In this document: positions 1 to 5,837 of the stretch, one piece after another
Layout of the letters: each line of letters starts with the position of its first letter
How positions within the stretch are numbered: the first letter of the stretch is position 1
Assembly: GCA_031279795.1 (NCBI GenBank)
Contig: JAITHZ010000037.1
Span: 1 to 7,046 of the forward strand
Source of the DNA: Bacteroidales bacterium
GTDB lineage: Bacteria > Bacteroidota > Bacteroidia > Bacteroidales > WRGA01
Direction of reading: 5' to 3'
DNA length: 7,046 bases
Made by a program: the position numbers and the translations under genes
Notes under the pieces: generated by a model
Database searches by the model: none
Told to the model about the DNA's origin: nothing
The model's input: the letters and a program-made list of their open reading frames with translations, nothing else

Positions 1-2
1 TT

Positions 3-2702
3 GAGCAGTCATGTACAGCGACCATGCATGTGCAGATGACGACACAAAACTATCAGCTCGAAGAGGTTGTTGCTATTGGTTATGGTACGGCGAGGCGCAA
101 GGATATTACCACTGCTGTTTCGTCGGTTTCGAGCGAAGATTTTGATGTGCGCCCGATTGTTTCTGCCGGGCAGGCAATTCAGGGTAAGGCAGCAGGCGTT
201 TCGGTTATTCAGCCCAACGGTGCGCCGGGCGGCGAAACGGTTATTCGCGTGCGTGGCACTACCTCTTTCAATGCAAGCAGCGACCCGCTTTATGTGGTCG
301 ATGGCGTGCCTGTGGACAATATGAACTTTCTGTCGCCAAACGACATTTTACGTATTGATATTCTGAAAGATGCCTCTTCGGCAGCCATTTACGGAAATCG
401 CGGGGCGAATGGCGTTGTAATTGTTACCACCAAAGCGGGACAAACGCAGCGTGAGGCGAAAATTTCGCTTAATACGCAGATTACCGCAAAAACGGTTACA
501 AATCAGATACAGTCGCTTAATGCGGTGCAGTACAAGGAATTAATGGAAGAAATTCGTCCCGGCTCAACGGCTGTTATGGGCAATGAAGACTTAACCGACT
601 GGTACAAAGAAACCTACGGCACAGGTTATCAGCAGAATTATCAGCTTTCTGTTCAAAACGGAACGGACAAATACAATTATTTCCTGTCGGCTGGCTATCT
701 TGACGAAAAAGGAATTTTGCCAGCAGCCTTTTTCCACCGTTACAATTTTCGCGCAAGCGTCAATAATGAAATTCGCAAATGGCTGAATGTTGGCGCAAAT
801 GTTTCGTATTCCGACAATGCAAATAACGGAATTAATACAGGCAACGGTTCTAATCGTGGCGGTGTGGTACTGGCGGTTGTAAATTTGCCTACAAGCGTGG
901 CGGTGAGGAACGAAAACTGGTACAACCGCTCTTTTTACGGTCAAAATATCACAAACCCTGTGGAAGAAATGGAAAATGGCAAGAATTACAAAAATACCGA
1001 AAACCGCCTTGTGGCGTCAGGCAATGCAACAATCACATTTGCCAAGGGTTTGAGTTTGAAATCAACTTTCTCGCTCGACAGACGGCATGGCATTGATACA
1101 GGTTTCAGTACCGTAATTCACGTTCCGGGCATTGATTCGTGGGGCAGCGCCTCCGACACTCGCTCGCAAAACACTGTTCTCACTTTCGATAATATTCTGA
1201 CCTACAATAAAGTCTTCGGCAAACACGCTATTGAGGCGTTGGCAGGCACTTCGTGGACAGACTCATACTGGAATCAAAGTTACATTAACGGCAGCCATTT
1301 TTTGAGCAACGACATTCATACGCTCAATGCCGCCAATAAAATCTCGTGGGACAACACAGGCAGCAATGCTTCGGCGTGGGGAATTATGTCGTATTTGGCG
1401 CGTGCACAGTACAACTATGACGGAAAATATTATCTAACAGCAAATATTCGTGCAGATGGCTCGTCGAAAATTCACCCGGATAATCGCTGGGGCTACTTTC
1501 CTTCGTTTTCGGCAGCATGGCGCATTTCAGATTTTTTGAAAAACATCAACTGGCTTGATGATCTGAAACTTCGTGCAGGCTGGGGACAAACGGGTAATCA
1601 GTCGGGGTTGGGCGATTACGCTTACTTGCAGCGCTACAGCATTACCCGCCAGCCATGGTGGGAAACGGGCAAAGGCGATGCGGTGCCGATTATTACCGCC
1701 TCGAATGTGCGCACTTCCGATTTGAAGTGGGAAGTTACTGCGCAATCGAATGTTGGGATTGATGTTGCCGCTTTGCGCAGCCGTTTGAATATCGTGATTG
1801 ATTTTTACCATAAAATAACGTCTGATATGTTGCTGAACGTTACGCTGCCCGCAGGTGCAAATCTGACAAGTATGCAACGAAACGGTGGAAAAATGACAAA
1901 TACAGGTTTTGAATTTTCAGTTAATTCTGTTAATATTAAAAATAAACATATTGAATGGACAACCGATTTAAAATTTTCGTTGAACAGAAATAAACTCGTA
2001 GAACTTGATTTGACAAAAATTTATTACGACGCCTCAACCTCGGATGCATTTCATGGTCAGCAAATTGTGCGCAATGAAGAAGGTCGTCCGCTTGGCGGTT
2101 TTTATGGCTTTATTGCCGATGGTGTTGATCCCGAAACTGGCGAACTGATCTATCGCGACCTTAACGAAGATGGTAAAGTAACCGCCAGCGACCGTACTTA
2201 CATTGGCGACCCAAACCCAGATTTCTTCTATGGCTTGACAAATACTGTAACGTGGAAAGGTTTCAGTTTGAGCATTTTTATTCAGGGAACTTACGGAAAC
2301 GACATTTTCAACGCCTCACGCATCGAAACCGAAGGTATGTACGACTTGAAAAATCAGTCGACCCGCACGCTCGACCGCTGGCGGCGTCCCGGAATGGAAA
2401 CGAAAATTCCAAAAGCAAATTTTGACCTGCGCCCATCGTCGTATTTTATCGAAGACGGCAGTTATTTGCGAATCAAAGATATTACGTTATCCTATAATTT
2501 GGCTAACGATGTGTTGAAAAAAGTCGGAATTTCGCGTTTACAGCCCTACATCACGGCACAAAACCTGCTTACCATCACAAAATATATGGGAATGGACCCG
2601 GAAGTGAATCAGTGGGGCAACTCAAATTCCGTTCAGGGAATTGACTGGGGTACTTATCCGCAATCAAGAGCGTTTGTGTTTGGTGTAAATTTAGAATTTT
2701 AA
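3..2702 (+). CDS. susC: SusC/RagA-family TonB-linked outer-membrane transporter, 5' end missing
   Basis: This is the outer-membrane beta-barrel of a SusCD glycan importer, taking up oligosaccharides with energy from TonB-ExbBD. Numbering from the first full codon (position 3), 899 residues are visible. The segment LEEVVAIGYGT (19-29) is the usual junction into the plug domain. The plug carries the family signatures DPLYVVDGVP (94-103) and DASSAAIYGNRGANG (about 123-137). The barrel follows and ends in VFGVNLEF, with the terminal aromatic residue expected for BAM-dependent insertion. A DLNEDGKVTASD stretch (719-730) resembles a calcium-binding loop and is common in this family near the IGDPNPDF motif. 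The ATG at 24 is not the true start. Codons 3-23 stay open and read EQSCTAT, which fits the end of the N-terminal carboxypeptidase-regulatory-like domain. Full-length homologues have about 1000 residues, so roughly 100 (signal peptide plus that domain) lie outside the window. susD follows after 55 bp. The imported sugar is unknown. Confidence 0.97.
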   Translation, partial: EQSCTATMHVQMTTQNYQLEEVVAIGYGTARRKDITTAVSSVSSEDFDVRPIVSAGQAIQGKAAGVSVIQPNGAPGGETVIRVRGTTSFNASSDPLYVVDGVPVDNMNFLSPNDILRIDILKDASSAAIYGNRGANGVVIVTTKAGQTQREAKISLNTQITAKTVTNQIQSLNAVQYKELMEEIRPGSTAVMGNEDLTDWYKETYGTGYQQNYQLSVQNGTDKYNYFLSAGYLDEKGILPAAFFHRYNFRASVNNEIRKWLNVGANVSYSDNANNGINTGNGSNRGGVVLAVVNLPTSVAVRNENWYNRSFYGQNITNPVEEMENGKNYKNTENRLVASGNATITFAKGLSLKSTFSLDRRHGIDTGFSTVIHVPGIDSWGSASDTRSQNTVLTFDNILTYNKVFGKHAIEALAGTSWTDSYWNQSYINGSHFLSNDIHTLNAANKISWDNTGSNASAWGIMSYLARAQYNYDGKYYLTANIRADGSSKIHPDNRWGYFPSFSAAWRISDFLKNINWLDDLKLRAGWGQTGNQSGLGDYAYLQRYSITRQPWWETGKGDAVPIITASNVRTSDLKWEVTAQSNVGIDVAALRSRLNIVIDFYHKITSDMLLNVTLPAGANLTSMQRNGGKMTNTGFEFSVNSVNIKNKHIEWTTDLKFSLNRNKLVELDLTKIYYDASTSDAFHGQQIVRNEEGRPLGGFYGFIADGVDPETGELIYRDLNEDGKVTASDRTYIGDPNPDFFYGLTNTVTWKGFSLSIFIQGTYGNDIFNASRIETEGMYDLKNQSTRTLDRWRRPGMETKIPKANFDLRPSSYFIEDGSYLRIKDITLSYNLANDVLKKVGISRLQPYITAQNLLTITKYMGMDPEVNQWGNSNSVQGIDWGTYPQSRAFVFGVNLEF

Positions 2703-2757
2703 CTAAAATTCGCAATTACTAATCGTTTTTTAATCATTAAATTTTTAAACAAATAAA
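2703..2757 (+). promoter_or_regulatory. AT-rich susC-susD spacer and translation leader without Shine-Dalgarno
   Basis: This 55-bp gap has 9 G/C bases. No AGGAG-like sequence precedes the ATG at 2758; the last bases are AAACAAATAAA. AT-rich, probably unstructured leaders replacing a Shine-Dalgarno site are typical of Bacteroidota. A short palindrome, TTTAAT-C-ATTAAA at 2729-2741, has a one-base loop and is unlikely to act as a terminator. Read-through from susC into susD is expected. Confidence 0.5.
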
Positions 2758-4305
2758 ATGAAAAATATTTTTAAATATACAATAATCAGCATATTCGCGT
2801 CTGTGGGCATTGCGGCTTGTTCGCTGCAATACGACCCGATTGATACGTATTCCGATGTTACCGAAGGCGCGAAAACCGATTCGGGTTATGTAATCCTGAA
2901 AGACCGTGCAGCCGTTCTCAATCAGCGTCAAGTGCTTTATCAGCATCTCAAAGATGGGCAGGAACACTGGTACGTTGACATGTTACTTCTGGCAGAAAGT
3001 CATTCGGACAATGCCTACGCTGGCGCGCCAAATGCAGAAACCACGCCTTTTGAAGTAAATTCCATCGAAGGATCGAATCCGAATTTGAAACGCGACTGGA
3101 ACGGCCACATGGACAATGTGGCTCAGGCAAATCGGTTGATTCAGGGGATTGACGAACTGAGCGATCCCACATTGAGCGATACAGAGGCAAAGGAAATTCG
3201 CGCCGAAGGGTTGATTTTTCGTTCGCTTGTCTATTTTGACATGGTGCGGATATGGGGGCGAGTGCCGCTCGTTACTACTGTGGGGAAAGATATTACGGCA
3301 GAAAATATTGAAGAAGTGTATCCTGCCTATTTCCCTGCACAAAACGAGGAAATCGAAGTTTATCAGCAAATTGAGAAGGATTTGCTTGAGGCGGAACAAT
3401 ATGCGCCAGCCAACAATACATCGGACAAAACATTGCTGACAAAGTCGGTGGCACGTGCGCTTCTGGCAAAAATTTATGCCGAAAAACCGCTGCGCAATTA
3501 TGCAAAGGTGATAGAATATGCCGACAAAGTTGCAGCTGACGGTTTTGCTTTGGTAAATGATTTCAGTGATTTGTGGGGCGTGACGTTGGCAAATCAGAGT
3601 GCGCCTGCGGGCGAGAATAACTTTGCCGTTGATGCAAAAATGCGCAACACGGTGGAATCAATTCTCGAAATCCAATATCCTGTGGCTTCGGGCAACTGGT
3701 GTACGTGGATGTTCGGCCGCCCGCTCAACGATTGGAATTTCTACTTTACCTGGGCAAAATGGATTACGCCTTCGCGCGATTTGGTTGCAGCTTTTGACGC
3801 TGTCGGCGACACCAGACGCAAAAACGAAAGCATCGTCTGGTATGCGTGCGAGTGGAACATTTATTATCCTGCGAACAGTTACGCTTTTATGTACAAAACA
3901 CGCTCGGCATTCAACAGCATTATCAAGCTGCGTTACGCTGATGTTTTGCTGCTGAAAACCGAAGCGCTGATTCAAACCGGCGACTTGAGCGGCGCAACTG
4001 CGATTATCAATCAAATTCGCTTGCGTGCAGGTTTGGCAGCTTTACCTCAGGCGGCAACAGCGAGCAAGGATGCACTGCTTGATGCGTACCTGAACGAACG
4101 CCGACTTGAACTTGCTTTTGAAGGACAACGCTGGTTCGACCTTTGCCGTCTGAACAAAGTAGAAGAGGTGATGAACGCCGTTTTTGCAAAAGACGAAGGT
4201 CGCCCTGCGCAAAAATACCCTTACGACCAGTATTCGTACAGATTGCCTATTCCGCAGGATGTTATTGACCAAAATCCAAATTTAGAGCAGAATTTAGGTT
4301 ACTGA
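2758..4305 (+). CDS. susD: SusD/RagB-family surface glycan-binding lipoprotein
   Basis: This is the 515-residue lid of the SusCD importer. It is a surface lipoprotein that caps the SusC barrel and binds the incoming oligosaccharide. The start at 2758 gives a lipoprotein signal, MKNIFKYTI followed by a hydrophobic stretch ending GIAAC, with the lipidated cysteine at residue 21. Family signatures run in the usual order. These are an N-terminal SusD-like region with RAEGLIFRSLVYFDMVRIWG (148-167), a TPR-like helical part, LRYADVLLLKTEALIQTGD (391-409), INQIRLRAGL (417-426), and NERRLELAFEGQRWFDLCR (446-464). The ending LPIPQDVIDQNPNLEQNLGY (496-515) is also typical of the family. Length is normal and no key segment is missing. 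Trp/Tyr-rich stretches around 314-338 and 361-370 could contribute to the sugar site, but this is inference. It must pair with the susC just upstream; specificity cannot be read from sequence alone. Confidence 0.97.
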   Translation: MKNIFKYTIISIFASVGIAACSLQYDPIDTYSDVTEGAKTDSGYVILKDRAAVLNQRQVLYQHLKDGQEHWYVDMLLLAESHSDNAYAGAPNAETTPFEVNSIEGSNPNLKRDWNGHMDNVAQANRLIQGIDELSDPTLSDTEAKEIRAEGLIFRSLVYFDMVRIWGRVPLVTTVGKDITAENIEEVYPAYFPAQNEEIEVYQQIEKDLLEAEQYAPANNTSDKTLLTKSVARALLAKIYAEKPLRNYAKVIEYADKVAADGFALVNDFSDLWGVTLANQSAPAGENNFAVDAKMRNTVESILEIQYPVASGNWCTWMFGRPLNDWNFYFTWAKWITPSRDLVAAFDAVGDTRRKNESIVWYACEWNIYYPANSYAFMYKTRSAFNSIIKLRYADVLLLKTEALIQTGDLSGATAIINQIRLRAGLAALPQAATASKDALLDAYLNERRLELAFEGQRWFDLCRLNKVEEVMNAVFAKDEGRPAQKYPYDQYSYRLPIPQDVIDQNPNLEQNLGY

Positions 4306-4317
4306 TTTTAATTACAA

Positions 4318-4345
4318 ATTTACAATTTAGTTTTCTGTTGTAAAT
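4318..4345 (+). other. possible weak stem-loop between susD and the SusE-like gene
   Basis: ATTTACAA at 4318-4325 is perfectly inverse-complementary to TTGTAAAT at 4338-4345, giving an 8-bp AT-rich stem with a 12-base loop (one extra T-G pair is possible inside). It lies in the 56-bp gap (7 G/C bases) and is followed by an A-run, not a T-run. It therefore does not look like an intrinsic terminator. It could influence mRNA processing or relative expression of susCD and the downstream genes, or be chance in AT-rich DNA. Confidence 0.25.
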
Positions 4346-4361
4346 AAAAAATTTATGTTTT

Positions 4362-5780
4362 ATGAAAAATAGTTTTAAAATATCATTGATTTTGGCAGTT
4401 ATCGCCCTGTATTCGTGCAAGGAAGATGAACTGCGTGTAACATATCCACATTCGTTGCCTGCGATAAGCGGTATTTCTGTAAATGAAACAGAAATTACCT
4501 ACGGCGATTCCATCACATTGAATGTTGGCGAAATACGCGACAATGTTACGCCTCTTTCGACTCTGGAAATTCAAATTGTGGTAAATAATATTATTCTGTC
4601 CAGCCAGTCGGTGCGCACAAAGGGCAATGTTTCGTCATACAGCGGTAGATTTTCCGTACCTTTTGGTCCGTATATGGCAGAAGGCGCGGCGGTAAAGGTT
4701 TATCTTTCAGCAATAAACGTTGAAGGCAACCACACGGACACGATTGTTGCTACAACTGTCGCCCACCGTCCTGCAATTGAACATCTTTATGTTGTACCAA
4801 CAACGGGCGGTGCGTTTGAACTGTTGCTTACCGACGCCGAAAACTGCGTTTATTCGGCTGATAATCTGCCGTTTGCCAACGATATAACTTTTTATCTTGC
4901 TACCAAAGTCAGCCGTTTTGGTAATATCGACTGGACGAATTTGGTGTTTGGTTCTGTAAATGGCGAACTTGGGCTTGTGGAAGAAGGTGGCGCGGCGTTG
5001 ACGCTTTCGGATTTGTCGCTGATAGGCTATAAAAAAATAACTGCCGACTTGCTTTTTTTCACCGTTACAGGCGAGGGCGACCCGCTTACGCCAATTACCG
5101 AAATGAACATTGCCGATTTTGAAGAAGTTACGATAAATTCTACCAATCATCTGGGAACTGCAACTGCTGATATTTGGAAAAAGGCGACTCTTTATTTTGG
5201 CTTTGGCGATGAAATAACGGTCAGTGGCGTAACGAATGCAGCCAACGGTTTTACACCCGATTTCTTTGAAGTTACCGCAACAAACAAAGTCAGGTTTTTG
5301 GGCGAAACAGGCGTTTATACAGTTTATTATCTGCCTTCTGCCGATTATGTGTGGGTTGAGCAGGCAAATGCAACTTTCCCTGCTGCCTTGTGGCTTTGCG
5401 GCGTGGGCTACGGTCGCCCGCAGACGCCTTATGCAAAAACCTCGTCGTGGAACTGGAACTCGCCGCTGGAATATGTTTTTTGCCGCAAAGTGGCTGATGG
5501 CGTATTTCAGGCGACAATTTACGTGGAACACACTATTGACGAAAGCGTTCCTGCCGATGCGTGGAAACACTGTTTCAATGCAAAATTCTTTCATCAGCGC
5601 GGCTGGGGCGGCGAAACCGATGCTCGCGAGTATACAATTAACACATCGCTGCTTACTGCGCCTGCAACCGAAGATGTCGGCAATTTCAAAGGTACTGAAG
5701 CCCTCGCAACGCAAGCAGGTGTATATCGTTTTACAATTAATACTAATAATAAAACGGTAGAATTTGTAAAAGTTAATTGA
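4362..5780 (+). CDS. SusE-position surface glycan-binding lipoprotein (DUF5016/DUF5125/DUF5121-like)
   Basis: This 472-residue lipoprotein probably binds polysaccharide at the cell surface alongside SusCD. The signal MKNSFKISLILAVIALYSC places the lipidated cysteine at residue 19. It is followed by KEDE, which fits the acidic lipoprotein export signal used for surface display in Bacteroidota. Three parts can be seen. The first is an N-terminal Ig-like domain (about 28-135) with LPAISGISVNETEITYGDSI-type beta strands. The second is a middle beta-rich region (about 138-330). The third is a C-terminal domain (about 338-472) opening ALWLCGVGYG and rich in tryptophan, ending in the strand VYRFTINTNNKTVEFVKVN. 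From memory this order matches lipoproteins carrying DUF5016, DUF5125 and DUF5121. The assignment to those families is moderately sure, and none has a catalytic role that I know of. No enzyme motif is visible. The C-terminal part resembles SusE/SusF starch-binding modules in general pattern. The gene lies 56 bp after susD, without a Shine-Dalgarno site. Confidence 0.85.
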   Translation: MKNSFKISLILAVIALYSCKEDELRVTYPHSLPAISGISVNETEITYGDSITLNVGEIRDNVTPLSTLEIQIVVNNIILSSQSVRTKGNVSSYSGRFSVPFGPYMAEGAAVKVYLSAINVEGNHTDTIVATTVAHRPAIEHLYVVPTTGGAFELLLTDAENCVYSADNLPFANDITFYLATKVSRFGNIDWTNLVFGSVNGELGLVEEGGAALTLSDLSLIGYKKITADLLFFTVTGEGDPLTPITEMNIADFEEVTINSTNHLGTATADIWKKATLYFGFGDEITVSGVTNAANGFTPDFFEVTATNKVRFLGETGVYTVYYLPSADYVWVEQANATFPAALWLCGVGYGRPQTPYAKTSSWNWNSPLEYVFCRKVADGVFQATIYVEHTIDESVPADAWKHCFNAKFFHQRGWGGETDAREYTINTSLLTAPATEDVGNFKGTEALATQAGVYRFTINTNNKTVEFVKVN

Positions 5781-5837
5781 TGTTCTATTTTTCAATTTAA
5801 AATAAATTCAATTTTTAAAATTCAATTTTTTAACGTT
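5781..5837 (+). promoter_or_regulatory. AT-rich leader of the last gene, no Shine-Dalgarno
   Basis: This 57-bp spacer has 7 G/C bases and no purine-rich ribosome-binding site before the ATG at 5838 (preceded by TTTTTTAACGTT). No TTTG/TAnnTTTG Bacteroidota promoter pair with sensible spacing was found in it, so co-transcription with the upstream gene is the simplest reading. Confidence 0.45.
5791..5830 (+). repeat. three direct copies of TTCAATTT
   Basis: TTCAATTT begins at 5791, 5807 and 5821, with start-to-start distances of 16 and 14 bases; the last two copies extend to TTCAATTTTT. The copies fill most of the leader before the final gene. They may be AT-rich translation-enhancing sequence or low-complexity drift. 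No known binding site is recognised. Confidence 0.5.

Noticed and set aside
591..944. Minus-strand open frame inside susC
   Set aside because: The composition is unlike a real protein, no leader or motif is present, and it overlaps the conserved SusC barrel.
1527..1877. Second minus-strand open frame inside susC
   Set aside because: It is fully opposite conserved SusC sequence, with no family resemblance. It is a shadow.
1895..2030. AT-rich dip inside susC that might mark a join or transferred patch
   Set aside because: It encodes ordinary barrel sequence rich in Asn, Lys and Ile (for example FEFSVNSVNIKNK), the frame is intact, and flanking SusC motifs are normal.
2729..2741. TTTAATCATTAAA palindrome after susC as a terminator or operator
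   Set aside because: The loop is one base, the stem is all A-T, and susD must be co-expressed with susC, so termination here is implausible.
4355..4372. Tiny upstream frame ATG-TTT-TAT-GAA-AAA-TAG overlapping the start of the SusE-like gene
   Set aside because: It has five codons, no leader of its own, and is likely chance in AT-rich DNA. The ATG at 4362 gives the proper lipoprotein signal.
5236..5760. Plus-strand open frame of 174 codons in another phase of the SusE-like gene
   Set aside because: It overlaps the C-terminal binding domain, is rich in Arg, Gln and Leu, and has no motif. The frame of the SusE-like protein gives a clear lipoprotein.
5758..5766. TAGAATTTG resembling the Bacteroidota -7 promoter box TAnnTTTG
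   Set aside because: It has one extra base between TA and TTTG, sits inside the end of the SusE-like coding region, and lacks a suitably spaced -33 TTTG element.
4707..5795. Long open frame of 362 codons on the minus strand opposite the SusE-like gene
   Set aside because: It starts with TTG, encodes a Cys/Arg/Ile-rich sequence with no recognisable domain or signal, and lies wholly over a well-supported gene apart from a few leader bases. It is a shadow frame.
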